Assembly (NCBI RefSeq): GCF_029623955.1
Contig: NZ_JARSBP010000003.1
Location: 744,001 to 808,000 of the forward strand
Origin: Mycobacterium sp. 236(2023)
GTDB taxonomy: Bacteria > Actinomycetota > Actinomycetes > Mycobacteriales > Mycobacteriaceae
Direction of reading: 5' to 3'
Length of the DNA stretch: 64,000 nt
Made by a program: the position numbers and the translations under genes. The notes under the pieces were generated by a model. The model ran no database searches, was not told where the DNA came from, and worked only from the letters and a program-made list of their open reading frames with translations. Position 1 is the stretch's first letter; each line of letters starts with the position of its first letter. Positions 28,495 to 37,835 of this stretch are shown piece by piece.

Positions 28495-28829
28495 AGAATC
28501 TCGCGGACGTTGTCGATGGGGCGGGCCAGCCGGGTGCCCTTGCCGGTGACGACGAAGGGCCGCTCGATCAGGATCGGGTGCTCGGCCATGGCGTCGAGCA
28601 ACTCGTCGTCCGACGCCGAGGCCAGCCCCAGCTCGGCGTAGAGCGACTCGCGCTTGCGCACGGCGGTGCGCACGTCGATCCCGGCGTCGTTGATCATCGT
28701 CGCCAGTTCCGCGCGCGACGGCGGCGTCTTGAGGTACAGCACGATCTCGGGCTCAATACCGTTGTCGCGCAGCAACTCCAGCGTCTTGCGTGACGTCGAG
28801 CATTTGGGGTTGTGGAAAATGCGGGCCAC
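28491..28829 (-). CDS. ArsC-type (glutaredoxin-linked) arsenate reductase family protein
   Basis: 112 residues, the normal length. Thioredoxin-like fold with nucleophilic C10 in NPKCSTSRKTL, and the Arg residues of the arsenate site in IERPFVVTGKGTRLARP. Known members reduce arsenate with glutathione and glutaredoxin; mycobacteria lack glutathione, so here the thiol partner would have to be different (mycothiol or a redoxin), and a function other than arsenate reduction is possible. No other ars genes are nearby. One base separates it from prsA and it overlaps lpqT by 4 bp. Confidence 0.88.
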   Translation of the reverse strand: MARIFHNPKCSTSRKTLELLRDNGIEPEIVLYLKTPPSRAELATMINDAGIDVRTAVRKRESLYAELGLASASDDELLDAMAEHPILIERPFVVTGKGTRLARPIDNVREIL

Positions 28830-28830
28830 G

Positions 28831-29811
28831 TTACGCGGACCCGTCGAAAAGTCCTGTCACGGAGCCGTTCTCGAACACCGCGCGAATGGTGTTGGCCAGC
28901 AGCGGTGCGATCGAGAGCACCGTCAGCTGGGGGAACTGCTTGTCCTCGCCGATCGGCAGCGTGTTGGTGACGATGACTTCGCGGGCGCCGGATTCGGCGA
29001 GACGCTCACGGGCCGGATCGGACAGCACGCCGTGCGTCGCGGCGATGATGACGTCTCCGGCGCCGTCTTCCTTGAGCAGCCGGACCGCACCGGCGATGGT
29101 GCCACCGGTGTCGATCATGTCGTCGGTGAGGATGCAGGTCTTGCCCTTGACGTCGCCGACCACGCGGTTGGACTTCACCTGGTTGGGCACCAGGGGGTCG
29201 CGCGTCTTGTGGATGAAGGCCAGCGGCACACCCCCGAGCGAGTCGGCCCATTTCTCGGCAACGCGCACACGGCCGGAGTCCGGGGAGACGACGACCATGT
29301 CGTGGTCGGCGTAGTTCTCACCGATGTAGCCGCACAGCAGTTTCTGGGCGCGCATGTGGTCGACGGGGCCGTCGAAGAAGCCCTGGATCTGATCGGTGTG
29401 CAGGTCGACGGTGACGATGCGGTCCGCGCCTGCGGTCTTGTAGAGGTCGGCGACCAGGCGTGCGGAGATCGGTTCGCGGCCGCGGTGCTTCTTGTCCTGC
29501 CGGGCATACGGATAGAACGGGAGGATCGCGGTGATCCGCTTGGCGCTGCCGCGCTTGAGCGCGTCGATCATCAGCAACTGTTCCATCAGCCAGGTGTTCA
29601 GCGGCGCAGGGTGGCTCTGCAGGACGAAGGCGTCGCTGCCGCGGACGGACTCGTCGAATCGGACGAAGATCTCGCCGTTCGCGAAGTCTCGGGCGGTCTG
29701 CGCGGTGACCGCGACGTCGAGTTCCTTGGCGACCTGCTCGGCGAGTTCGGGGTGCGCCCGACCCGAGAAGAGCATCAGGTTCTTGCGGTTGTCGGTCCAG
29801 TCGTGGCTCAC
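28831..29811 (-). CDS. prsA: Ribose-phosphate pyrophosphokinase
   Basis: 326 residues from GTG 29811. Makes 5-phosphoribosyl-1-pyrophosphate from ribose-5-phosphate and ATP for nucleotide, histidine and decaprenyl-phosphoryl-arabinose synthesis. Seen: FANGEIFVRFDESVRG, the flexible-loop segment YPYARQDKKHRGREPISA, VTVDLHTDQIQGFF, VVVSPDSGR and the PRPP loop ILTDDMIDTGGTI. A longer frame exists upstream but the family starts with the NLMLFSG strand, so GTG 29811 is right. Corresponds to Rv1017c; follows glmU after 113 bp. Confidence 0.97.
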   Translation of the reverse strand: MSHDWTDNRKNLMLFSGRAHPELAEQVAKELDVAVTAQTARDFANGEIFVRFDESVRGSDAFVLQSHPAPLNTWLMEQLLMIDALKRGSAKRITAILPFYPYARQDKKHRGREPISARLVADLYKTAGADRIVTVDLHTDQIQGFFDGPVDHMRAQKLLCGYIGENYADHDMVVVSPDSGRVRVAEKWADSLGGVPLAFIHKTRDPLVPNQVKSNRVVGDVKGKTCILTDDMIDTGGTIAGAVRLLKEDGAGDVIIAATHGVLSDPARERLAESGAREVIVTNTLPIGEDKQFPQLTVLSIAPLLANTIRAVFENGSVTGLFDGSA

Positions 29812-29924
29812 GGGTTGCCCTCGTCTACTCAGATCGATGGGGTCGAATCTCGGGGCCATCGTACGTAGCGCACGACTGCGCACGATGGCGGGTTACCAGA
29901 ATGCCAACAAATGGCGACTGAATG

Positions 29925-31379
29925 CTACTCGCCGGTAGCTTCGGGGTGGTCCGCGTCGGCGGCCGCGGCTGCTTTCGCCGCGGCGCTGTCGGGGCGTTTG
30001 CGCGCCACCCACCCCTCGATGTTGCGCTGCGGACCCGCGGAAACGGCAAGCGCACCGGGCGGGACGTCGTCGCGGATGACGGTGCCTGCCCCGGTGTAGG
30101 CGCCGTCGCCGACGGTCACCGGCGCGACGAACATCGTGTCGGACCCGGTGCGGACGTGGGACCCGATCGTGGTGCGGCTCTTGGTTTCTCCGTCGTAGTT
30201 GACGAAGACGCTGGACGCGCCGATGTTGCTGTGGTCGCCGATGTCGGCGTCGCCGACGTAGGTCAGGTGCGGCACCTTGGTGCCGGTGCCGATGGTGGCG
30301 TTCTTGGTCTCGACGAAGGCGCCGAGCTTGCCGGACGCGCCGAGGATGGTGCCCGGGCGCAGGTAGGTGAAGGGGCCGACGACGGCCTTGTCGCCGATCA
30401 CCGAGAGCTCGGCATGGGTGCGGATCACCGAGGCGCCGTCGCCGACCTCCATCGAGGTCAGCGTGGTGTCGGGGCCGATCTCGCAGCCGCTGCCGACGGC
30501 GGTGACGCCGAGCAGCTGGGTGCCGGGCCGCACGACGGTGTCACGACCGATCGTGACGTCGACGTCGATCCAGGTGGTCGCGGGGTCGATGATCGTCACG
30601 CCGTTGCGCTGGTGTGCGACGACGATGCGCCGGTTGAGCTCGGCGCCCAGTTCGGCGAGCTGCACCCTGTCGTTGATGCCGGCGACCAGCGCGGCGTCGT
30701 CGATGTGCTTGGCCCGCACGGTGCCGCCGTCGGAGCGAACCAGCGCGATCGCGTCGGTGAGGTACAGCTCCTTCTGGGCGTTGTCGGAGTGCAACCGGGT
30801 CAGGGCCGAGCGCAACGCGGCGATGTTGAACGCGTAGACCGCGGCGTTGACCTCGGTGATGGATCGTTGGGAGTCGCTGGCGTCGGCCTGTTCGACGATG
30901 CCGATGACTTCGCCGTCCTGGGTGCGCAGGATCCGCCCGTAGCCGGTCGGGTCGGCGAGCGTGGTGGTGAGCAGCGTCGCCGACGCCGACTCCGCGGTGT
31001 GGCTGGCAACGAGTCCGGCCAGGGTGTCGGTGTCGAGCAGCGGCACGTCGCCGGCGGCGACGACGACGATCCCGTCGAAATCCTCCGGCAGCGCGGTCAG
31101 GCCGCATTCGACGGCGTGGCCGGTGCCGTGCTGCTGTTCCTGCACCGCGATCAGCACCGACTGGCCCAGGCTTTCGCCGATCTGCTGGGCGGCGGGCGCC
31201 ACGCGTTCGCGGTCGCTGCCGACGACGACGACGAGGTGTTGCGGGGCTAGTCCGGTCACGGCATGCAGGCTGTGCGCAAGCATGCTTCGTCCGCCCAGCG
31301 TGTGGAGCATCTTCGGCGTTCGGGATTTCATCCGGGTGCCTGCGCCCGCCGCCAGGATCACGACCGCGGTCTCACGCAT
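29925..31379 (-). CDS. glmU: Bifunctional UDP-GlcNAc pyrophosphorylase / glucosamine-1-phosphate acetyltransferase
   Basis: 484 residues. Makes UDP-N-acetylglucosamine for peptidoglycan in two steps. N-terminal uridylyltransferase with [11 protein letters not shown] at residues 9-19 and [12 protein letters not shown]-terminal left-handed beta-helix of hexapeptide repeats (residues about 265-460) with [30 protein letters not shown] and [10 protein letters not shown] of the acetyltransferase site. The Ala-rich extension at the C-terminus is normal for mycobacteria. GGGGAGG 6 nt before the ATG is a strong ribosome-binding site. Corresponds to Rv1018c. Confidence 0.97.
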   Translation of the reverse strand: MRETAVVILAAGAGTRMKSRTPKMLHTLGGRSMLAHSLHAVTGLAPQHLVVVVGSDRERVAPAAQQIGESLGQSVLIAVQEQQHGTGHAVECGLTALPEDFDGIVVVAAGDVPLLDTDTLAGLVASHTAESASATLLTTTLADPTGYGRILRTQDGEVIGIVEQADASDSQRSITEVNAAVYAFNIAALRSALTRLHSDNAQKELYLTDAIALVRSDGGTVRAKHIDDAALVAGINDRVQLAELGAELNRRIVVAHQRNGVTIIDPATTWIDVDVTIGRDTVVRPGTQLLGVTAVGSGCEIGPDTTLTSMEVGDGASVIRTHAELSVIGDKAVVGPFTYLRPGTILGASGKLGAFVETKNATIGTGTKVPHLTYVGDADIGDHSNIGASSVFVNYDGETKSRTTIGSHVRTGSDTMFVAPVTVGDGAYTGAGTVIRDDVPPGALAVSAGPQRNIEGWVARKRPDSAAAKAAAAADADHPEATGE

Positions 31380-31402
31380 AGACGTCCTCCCCGTCGGTTA
31401 CT

Positions 31403-31462
31403 CCGCGAGCGCGCGTGTCTGCACGCCGCCGCGCCGCGAAATCTGGCATTTCGCGCGCGCTC
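31403..31462. repeat. Dispersed intergenic repeat, copy 2
   Basis: 60-bp element between tRNA-Gln and glmU, matching copy 1 (22415) at 43 of 48 positions by hand; the right end is 4 bp longer. Ends are GC-rich and self-complementary (GAGCGCGCG with CGCGCGCTC). Confidence 0.7.
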
Positions 31463-31475
31463 ATCAATACTGAAG

Positions 31476-31547
31476 CTCCGTCGCCAGGACTCGAACCTGA
31501 ACTATCTGAACCAAAATCAGAGGTGCTGCCGATTACACCACGACGGA
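31476..31547 (-). tRNA. tRNA-Gln (UUG)
   Basis: 72-nt cloverleaf on the minus strand. Acceptor TCCGTCG (31547-31541) pairs with CGACGGA (31483-31477), followed by discriminator G at 31476. Anticodon stem TCTGA/TCAGA encloses loop TTTTGGT, so the anticodon is UUG. T-arm contains GGTTCGAGTCC. The 3' CCA is not encoded. Same position as glnT next to glmU in M. tuberculosis. Confidence 0.97.
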
Positions 31548-31578
31548 CCGAACACCCAGAGACTCTAGTCGAAGGAAC

Positions 31579-31584
31579 TACGCT
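31579..31584 (+). promoter_or_regulatory. -10 box of leaderless promoter for the TetR gene
   Basis: TACGCT followed by 7 nt and GTG 31592. Confidence 0.55.
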
Positions 31585-31591
31585 GAAACGC

Positions 31592-32236
31592 GTGGCAGGC
31601 CCCGATAAGCCCGACAGTCATCCGCGTGCGCCCCGCGCCAGGATGACGGGTAGCGAACGTCGCCAGCAGCTGATCGAGATCGCCAAGTCGCTGTTCGCCG
31701 AGCGCGGTTTCGACGGCACGTCGATCGAGGAGATCGCGCTGCGCGCCAACGTGTCCAAGCCGGTCGTCTACGAGCATTTCGGCGGCAAGGAAGGGCTTTA
31801 CGCCGTCGTCGTCGACCGCGAGATGTCGGCGTTGCTCGACGGCATCACGTCATCGCTGGCCGACAACCGGTCGCGGGTGCGGGTCGAGCGTGTCGCGCTC
31901 GCGCTGCTGACCTACGTCGAGGAGCGCACCGACGGGTTCCGGATTCTCATCCGCGATTCCCCGGCGAGCATCACGCAGGGCACCTACTCGACTCTGCTCA
32001 ACGACGCCGTCAGCCAGGTCGCGTCGATCCTTGCGGGCGATTTCTCCCGCCGCGGACTGGACCCCGACCTCGCCCCGCTCTATGCGCAGGGGTTGGTGGG
32101 CTCGGTGTCGATGGCGGCGCAGTGGTGGCTCGACGTGCGGGAGCCCAAGAAAGAGGTCGTCGCGGCGCACCTGGTCAACCTGTGCTGGAACGGCCTGACG
32201 CACCTGGAGTCCGATCCGGTTCTGCACGAGGAGTAG
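31592..32236 (+). CDS. TetR-family transcriptional regulator
   Basis: 214 residues from GTG 31592; a longer open frame overlaps the tRNA on the opposite strand and is excluded. N-terminal TetR helix-turn-helix (residues about 20-65: RRQQLIEIAKSLFAERGFDGTSIEEIALRANVSKP and YEHFGGKEGLY, given here as two parts) followed by an all-helical ligand domain. Corresponds to Rv1019. In M. tuberculosis that protein was described as regulating itself and mfd-mazG; here the protease gene pair lies between it and mfd on the other strand. The convergent partner stops 4 bp away. Confidence 0.93.
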   Translation: MAGPDKPDSHPRAPRARMTGSERRQQLIEIAKSLFAERGFDGTSIEEIALRANVSKPVVYEHFGGKEGLYAVVVDREMSALLDGITSSLADNRSRVRVERVALALLTYVEERTDGFRILIRDSPASITQGTYSTLLNDAVSQVASILAGDFSRRGLDPDLAPLYAQGLVGSVSMAAQWWLDVREPKKEVVAAHLVNLCWNGLTHLESDPVLHEE

Positions 32237-32240
32237 GACG

Positions 32241-32759
32241 CTAGCGCGGCCGCAGCACGAAGTAGCCGAAAACCATTGTCCCGTAGTCGGGTTCGAGCAG
32301 CGTGCGGAGGGCGACCGCGAGGACGATCCGGTCGTCGACGATGCTGCGCAGCCATTCCGGGCGCCACATCAGATAGTCGACGGTCTCGCCGCCGACGTCT
32401 TCCTGACCTTCGTCCGCGAGTGAGAGCCCGAATTGATCGAGATACGGGCTTGCCATCTTTCGGAGCGCGACCCAGTCATATCCGGTGCGACGGATGTAGA
32501 GCTCTTCGGTGTCGATCCGGTAGTCCGGTGCGATGGCGGTCACGGCGTCATGCAGGGCGACCGTGAACCGTTCCTGGTCGGCCTGCGGCTGGCCGCTCAG
32601 CGGGTCTGCGGACAGCTTCTCGAGTTTGCCGGGCAGCACGAGCGGGGCCCCGTTGAGGATCGGGCGGGTCGTCGGCAGGTACAGCCTCGTATAGGCGGTG
32701 ACGCCCAGTGTGGCGACGAGTGCGATCGTCACGGCGACGATGAGGATGCGCTTGAGCAC
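32241..32759 (-). CDS. Membrane-anchored protein, candidate partner or immunity protein of the calpain-like protease
   Basis: 172 residues from GTG 32759, which starts on the base immediately after the protease stop codon, so the two are almost certainly translated together. One N-terminal hydrophobic segment (residues about 4-22, ILIVAVTIALVATLGVTAY) places the remaining 150 residues outside the cytoplasm. The soluble part has no motif that I recognise; it contains LHDAVTAIAPDYRIDTEELYIRRTGYDW and a C-terminal FGYFVLRPR. By position it could neutralise, anchor or chaperone the protease. No Cys, so not a disulfide-stabilised domain. Confidence 0.8.
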   Translation of the reverse strand: MLKRILIVAVTIALVATLGVTAYTRLYLPTTRPILNGAPLVLPGKLEKLSADPLSGQPQADQERFTVALHDAVTAIAPDYRIDTEELYIRRTGYDWVALRKMASPYLDQFGLSLADEGQEDVGGETVDYLMWRPEWLRSIVDDRIVLAVALRTLLEPDYGTMVFGYFVLRPR

Positions 32760-33998
32760 TCAGGACCCCATCCGGCCGATGTTGATCATCGCGGTCGGGC
32801 CCAAGCCGATGCCGCTGAGCGGGTTGGTGCCGATGAGATCGCCGAGCCGGACGTCGAACACCGGGGGCAGGTCGCTGCCGGGGCCCCATGGATTGCGCAA
32901 CGTCACCGTGGCGTCGCTGCCGGTGCCGGTGATGCCCTCGATCGAATAGACGTGCATCGGCGCCAACGCGTCGTTGGTGAAGAAGCTGGTCGACAGCATC
33001 ACCGGCTGATTGCCCGCCAACGCGTCGGCGATCTGGCCGTCGATGTTCTGGCTCGGGGTCATCCATTCGGTGGCGGGGAAGATCCAGTCGCCGTTGTTGC
33101 CTGTTAGTGCCTCCAGCGCCGGTGGTGTGACCCCGTTCTGGATCTTCGTCAGGTCGGTGCCGGAGGTCTTCATCTTGGCGTAGGCGGATTCCAACACTGC
33201 GGGCCACAACGGCGCGCCGGGCACGTTGTTGTCCACACCGCTGGCGCCGTGCTGGGCGATGTTGGCGTCGATGTCGGCCTGCGTGACGGAGATGTGGCGC
33301 CACTCGTTTCCGTCCCACATCGTCACGTCGAACATCCCGGTCTGCGGGTCGTAGGAGATGCGGTCCCTGATCCACTGCGGGTTGGCGTTCGCGATGGCGC
33401 TCATGGTGGCGACGAGGTAGCAGTCGCCGATGCCGTCCTGGTTGACGTCGGAGCCCAACGGGTCTCCGGCATACAGGTCGTCTTCGCCCCATTTGAGGGT
33501 CGGCGGCGGTGTCTGCGGGACGGGTCCTCCGGTGCGCAACGCCTCGGCGACCGTCTCGTCGATGCGGGTGAACCAGGTCAGCATGCTCTTCAGCGACGAC
33601 GTGTAGGCCGCGGCCAACGTCGGCGACATGAAGCCCATCGTGTCGTGGCCGGTCACGGTGCCGTCGTCGGCGACCATGCCGCCGAGGGCGCGGGCCTGCG
33701 ACGCCATCGCCAGGATCTGGCTGCGCAGCGGGTCGAGGTTGGCTCCGCCGTAGCGCAGGGCCGCGGCGTGGCTGACCAGCCTGGCGTGCAGGGCCCGCTG
33801 GCCCGCGAGGTCGCCTTCGGCTTTGGCGATCGCGGTGTCGGAGGTGGTGCCTTTCCACGTGGCTCGCAGACCGTCGAGGTCACGCTGCAGCGTGGCGGTC
33901 TGCGCGGCCAGCGCCGACACCTTCCCGTCGAGCGCAGTGGCGGCGTCGAGCAGGCCAGACGGCTGGGTGCCTTCGACAATCGAAAGCGTCGCAACCAT
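32760..33998 (-). CDS. WXG-type N-terminal domain fused to calpain-like (C2) cysteine protease
   Basis: 412 residues from ATG 33998 (GGGAGA ribosome-binding site upstream). Residues about 1-115 are two long helices with a W48-K49-G50 turn, the arrangement of WXG100/ESAT-6-like proteins that are exported by type VII secretion; there is no Sec signal peptide. After a Pro-rich linker (about 158-168) comes a calpain-type protease: C193 in GIGDCYLVATMSAIA (calpain GDCWFLA), H349 in APMHVYS, and N369 followed by P-W-G in LRNPWG complete the Cys-His-Asn triad. An EF-hand-like DVNQDGIGD lies just before the Cys and may bind calcium. Known calpain-like bacterial proteases of this kind act as effectors or toxins; target unknown here. 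Directly followed by a membrane-anchored protein gene. Divergent from mfd; not part of the M. tuberculosis gene order. Confidence 0.85.
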   Translation of the reverse strand: MVATLSIVEGTQPSGLLDAATALDGKVSALAAQTATLQRDLDGLRATWKGTTSDTAIAKAEGDLAGQRALHARLVSHAAALRYGGANLDPLRSQILAMASQARALGGMVADDGTVTGHDTMGFMSPTLAAAYTSSLKSMLTWFTRIDETVAEALRTGGPVPQTPPPTLKWGEDDLYAGDPLGSDVNQDGIGDCYLVATMSAIANANPQWIRDRISYDPQTGMFDVTMWDGNEWRHISVTQADIDANIAQHGASGVDNNVPGAPLWPAVLESAYAKMKTSGTDLTKIQNGVTPPALEALTGNNGDWIFPATEWMTPSQNIDGQIADALAGNQPVMLSTSFFTNDALAPMHVYSIEGITGTGSDATVTLRNPWGPGSDLPPVFDVRLGDLIGTNPLSGIGLGPTAMINIGRMGS

Positions 33999-34030
33999 CG
34001 AGATCTCCCGTTCCCCGCAAACCCGCTCCG

Positions 34031-34036
34031 ACGCTA
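34031..34036 (-). promoter_or_regulatory. Possible -10 box of the WXG-protease operon
   Basis: TAGCGT on the minus strand, 32 nt before the ATG at 33998; the short leader includes the ribosome-binding site. No clear -35. Confidence 0.35.
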
Positions 34037-34172
34037 ACACCGTGCCTTGGGGGGTCGGCGCACCAAATTCCGGGCATCCGGCGGTATCGAATTACGCCGT
34101 CCCGCCGATGCCGCACCTCTGCCCGCTCGTGCTGTCGGCGATGTCGGGGCCAGTGATTACGATGGAGGCATC

Positions 34173-37100
34173 ATGACCGTATCGGGGCCCCACCATGTCC
34201 AAACCCCGATCGCGGGCCTCGTCGAACTCGCTCTGCGCGACCCCTCCTTGCAGGAGATCGCCCGCCGCGCGGCCGACCGGCCTGCCGATCTCAGTCTCGT
34301 CGGGCCTGCCAGCGCCCGCCTGTTCGTCGCGTCCGCACTCGCCGAGGCCGGTCCGCTGTTGGTCGTCACCGCGACCGGGCGGGAAGCCGACGATCTGACC
34401 GCGGAGTTGCGCGGTGTCTTCGGCGACGCGGTCGCGCTGTTCCCGTCGTGGGAGACGTTGCCGCACGAGCGGCTGTCTCCCGGCGTCGACACCGTGGGCG
34501 CGCGGATGATGGTGCTGCGCCGCCTCGCCAATCCCGACGACGCCCGGCTCGGCATGCCGTTGCGCGTCGTCGTCACGACGGCGCGGTCGCTGCTGCAGCC
34601 GATGGCGCAACGGCCGGGTCAGGCCGAAGAGACGGAGCCGGTGACGTTGACAGTCGGTGCCGATGCCGACTTCGACGACACGGTCGTCAAGCTGGTGGAG
34701 CGGGCCTACACCCGGGTCGACATGGTGGGCAAGCGCGGTGAATTCGCCGTGCGCGGAGGCATTCTCGATGTCTTCCCGCCGACCGCCGAACATCCGGTTC
34801 GTGTCGAGTTCTGGGGCGACGAGGTTTCCGAGATGCGGATGTTCTCGGTCGCCGACCAGCGCTCCATCCCCGAGATCGACATCGACACGATGATCGCGGT
34901 GCCGTGCCGGGAGCTCCTGCTGACCGCTGATGTCCGCGAACGTGCAGCGGCACTGTCGGCCGAGCATCCGGTGCTGGAGAACAGCGTGCCGGGCAGCGTC
35001 CCCGACATGCTGGCCCGGCTGGCCGAGGGCATCCCTGTCGAGGGTATGGAAGCGTTGCTTCCGCTGTTGCGGCCCACCGACTTTGCGACGCTGCCCGACC
35101 ATCTGCCCGAGGGCACGCCGCTGCTGGTGTGCGATCCGGAGAAGATCCGGACCCGCGCCGCGGACCTGATCAAGACCGGGCGTGAGTTTCTTGAGGCGTC
35201 GTGGTCGACGGCCGCGGTGGGCGGCCAGGTGCCGATCGACATCGAGGCGCTCGGAGCGTCGGGATACGTGGGTTACGACGACGCCCGCGACGCGGCGCGG
35301 GCCGGTGGGCACGCGTGGTGGACGCTGAGCCAGCTCGACAGCGGCTCGGGTGAATCGAGCGCCCTCGACGTCCGTCCCGCACCGTCGGCGCGCGGCCAAC
35401 AGCACAACCTCGACGAGATCTTCGCGATGCTGCGCGCGCATGTCGCCACCGGCGGTTTCGGCGCCGTCGTCACACCAGGCACCGGTACCGCGATGCGTGT
35501 CGTCGAACAGCTCTCCGAATCAGACACGCCCGCAACGATTCTGGAACCGGGCGCGGCGCCGAAGGCGGGCGTCGTCGGCGTGATCAAGGGTCCGCTGCAC
35601 GACGGCGTCGTGATCCCGGGCGCCAACCTGGTGGTGATCACCGAGACGGATCTGACGGGCAACCGCGCCGCTGCCACCGAAGGCAAAAAGCTTGCGGCCA
35701 AGCGCCGCAACGTCGTCGATCCGCTGGCGCTGACTGCGGGCGACATGGTCGTGCACGACCAGCACGGCATCGGCCGCTTCGTCGAGATGACCGAGCGGGT
35801 GGTCGGCGGTGCCCGTCGCGAATACCTGGTGCTGGAGTACGCCTCCGCGAAGCGGGGCGGCGGTTCCGACCGGCTGTACGTGCCGATGGACTCCCTGGAT
35901 CAGCTGTCGCGTTACGTCGGCGGTGAAGCGCCGACGCTGAGCAGGCTCGGCGGTTCCGACTGGGCGAACACGAAAACCAAAGCCCGCCGGGCGGTTCGGG
36001 AGATCGCGGCCGAGCTCGTCACGCTGTATGCCAAGCGTCAGGCCTCCCCGGGGCACGCGTTCGCGCCCGACACCCCGTGGCAGATCGAGATGGAGGACGC
36101 GTTCGGGTTCACCGAGACGGTCGACCAGCTGACCGCCATCACCGAGGTGAAATCCGATATGGAGAAGCCGGTTCCGATGGACCGGGTCATCTGCGGTGAC
36201 GTCGGCTACGGCAAGACGGAGATCGCGGTGCGCGCGGCGTTCAAGGCAGTGCAGGACGGCAAGCAGGTCGCCGTGCTGGTGCCGACGACGCTGCTGGCCG
36301 ACCAGCATCTGCAGACGTTCACCAACCGCGTGACCGGATTCCCCGTCACGGTGAAAGGCTTGTCCCGCTTCACCGATCCCGCCGATTCGCGCGCGACGAT
36401 GGAGGGGATGAAGGACGGTTCGGTCGACATCGTGATCGGCACGCACCGGCTGTTGCAGACCGGTGTGACGTGGAAGGATCTCGGCCTCGTCATCGTCGAT
36501 GAGGAGCAGCGTTTCGGTGTGGAGCACAAGGAGCACATCAAGTCGATGCGCACCCATGTCGACGTTCTGACGATGAGCGCCACGCCGATTCCGCGCACGC
36601 TGGAGATGAGCCTGGCCGGGATCCGCGAGATGTCGACGATCCTGACGCCGCCCGAGGAGCGCTACCCGGTGCTCACCTATGTCGGCCCGCACGACGACAA
36701 GCAGGTCGCGGCGGCGCTGCGGCGCGAGATGCTGCGCGACGGGCAGGCGTTCTACATCCACAACCGGGTCCGCTCGATCGACCAGGCCGCCGCACGCGTC
36801 AGGCAACTCGTGCCGGAGGCGCGGGTCGTGGTCGCCCACGGCCAGATGCCCGAGGACCAACTGGAGAAGACGGTCGAGGGCTTCTGGAACCGGGAGTTCG
36901 ACATCCTCGTCTGTACGACGATCGTCGAGACGGGCCTGGACATCTCGAACGCGAACACGTTGATCGTGGAGCGCGCCGACACCTTCGGCCTGTCTCAGCT
37001 GCACCAGCTCCGTGGTCGCGTGGGCCGGTCCCGCGAGCGCGGCTATGCGTACTTCCTGTACCCGCCCGAGGTGCCGCTGACGGAGACGGCCTATGACCGG

Positions 37101-37781
37101 CTGGCGACCATCGCGCAGAACAACGAGTTGGGTGCGGGCATGGCCGTCGCGATGAAAGACCTGGAGATCCGCGGCGCCGGAAACGTGTTGGGCGCCGAGC
37201 AGTCCGGGCACGTCGCCGGCGTCGGCTTCGACCTGTACGTGCGGCTGGTGGGCGAAGCCGTCGAGGCCTATCGCGCGGCGGCAGACGGGAAAACCGTTGC
37301 CACACCTGAGGAACCGAAGGATGTACGGATCGACCTGCCGGTCGACGCGCACTTCCCGCCGGACTACATCGGCAGCGACCGGCTGCGCCTGGAGGCCTAT
37401 CGCAGGCTCGCCGCGGCGGCCGACGACAAGGCTGTCGACTCGGTCATCGAGGAGCTCGTCGACCGGTACGGCCCGCTGCCCGAACCGGCCGAGCTGCTCG
37501 TGTCCGTCGCCCGCCTGCGGCTGCTGGCGCGGACGAACGGCGTCACCGAGATCGGCGCGGTGTCGTCGGCGGCATCGACGCTGCGGATCTCTCCGCTGAC
37601 GCTGCCCGACTCGGCGCAGTTGCGCCTCAAGCGGCTCTACGCGGGCGCGAACTACCGCGCGACGACGTCGACGGTTCAGGTGCCGATTCCGCGGGCCGGA
37701 AGCGGTGTCGGTGCGCCGCGCATCCGTGACCAGGAACTCGTCGAGTTCGTGGCCGGGCTGATCAAGGTGCTGTGTGATTAG
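34173..37781 (+). CDS. mfd: Transcription-repair coupling factor
   Basis: 1202 residues. Recognises RNA polymerase stalled at DNA damage, removes it with its translocase and recruits UvrA. Order: UvrB-like N-terminal region (about 1-400), RNA-polymerase-interacting domain ([17 protein letters not shown], about 520-590), RecG-like helicase domains with Walker [14 protein letters not shown] box IVDEEQRFG and motif [15 protein letters not shown], then the C-terminal TRCF domain. GGAGG 4 nt before ATG 34173 supports the start; the open frame upstream is non-coding. Corresponds to Rv1020. Followed by mazG after 54 bp. Confidence 0.97.
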   Translation: MTVSGPHHVQTPIAGLVELALRDPSLQEIARRAADRPADLSLVGPASARLFVASALAEAGPLLVVTATGREADDLTAELRGVFGDAVALFPSWETLPHERLSPGVDTVGARMMVLRRLANPDDARLGMPLRVVVTTARSLLQPMAQRPGQAEETEPVTLTVGADADFDDTVVKLVERAYTRVDMVGKRGEFAVRGGILDVFPPTAEHPVRVEFWGDEVSEMRMFSVADQRSIPEIDIDTMIAVPCRELLLTADVRERAAALSAEHPVLENSVPGSVPDMLARLAEGIPVEGMEALLPLLRPTDFATLPDHLPEGTPLLVCDPEKIRTRAADLIKTGREFLEASWSTAAVGGQVPIDIEALGASGYVGYDDARDAARAGGHAWWTLSQLDSGSGESSALDVRPAPSARGQQHNLDEIFAMLRAHVATGGFGAVVTPGTGTAMRVVEQLSESDTPATILEPGAAPKAGVVGVIKGPLHDGVVIPGANLVVITETDLTGNRAAATEGKKLAAKRRNVVDPLALTAGDMVVHDQHGIGRFVEMTERVVGGARREYLVLEYASAKRGGGSDRLYVPMDSLDQLSRYVGGEAPTLSRLGGSDWANTKTKARRAVREIAAELVTLYAKRQASPGHAFAPDTPWQIEMEDAFGFTETVDQLTAITEVKSDMEKPVPMDRVICGDVGYGKTEIAVRAAFKAVQDGKQVAVLVPTTLLADQHLQTFTNRVTGFPVTVKGLSRFTDPADSRATMEGMKDGSVDIVIGTHRLLQTGVTWKDLGLVIVDEEQRFGVEHKEHIKSMRTHVDVLTMSATPIPRTLEMSLAGIREMSTILTPPEERYPVLTYVGPHDDKQVAAALRREMLRDGQAFYIHNRVRSIDQAAARVRQLVPEARVVVAHGQMPEDQLEKTVEGFWNREFDILVCTTIVETGLDISNANTLIVERADTFGLSQLHQLRGRVGRSRERGYAYFLYPPEVPLTETAYDRLATIAQNNELGAGMAVAMKDLEIRGAGNVLGAEQSGHVAGVGFDLYVRLVGEAVEAYRAAADGKTVATPEEPKDVRIDLPVDAHFPPDYIGSDRLRLEAYRRLAAAADDKAVDSVIEELVDRYGPLPEPAELLVSVARLRLLARTNGVTEIGAVSSAASTLRISPLTLPDSAQLRLKRLYAGANYRATTSTVQVPIPRAGSGVGAPRIRDQELVEFVAGLIKVLCD

Positions 37782-37822
37782 GGTGCCTCGGCCAACATTG
37801 GATGGCGTCCCGGCAAAGCTGA

Positions 37823-37828
37823 TATAAC
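37823..37828 (+). promoter_or_regulatory. -10 box of leaderless promoter for mazG
   Basis: TATAAC followed by 7 nt and ATG 37836; last base differs from TANNNT. Confidence 0.45.
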
Positions 37829-37835
37829 CGGTGCG

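Noticed and set aside
31415..31591. Longer TetR reading frame overlapping the tRNA gene
   Set aside because: It crosses tRNA-Gln on the other strand and has no family similarity before GTG 31592.
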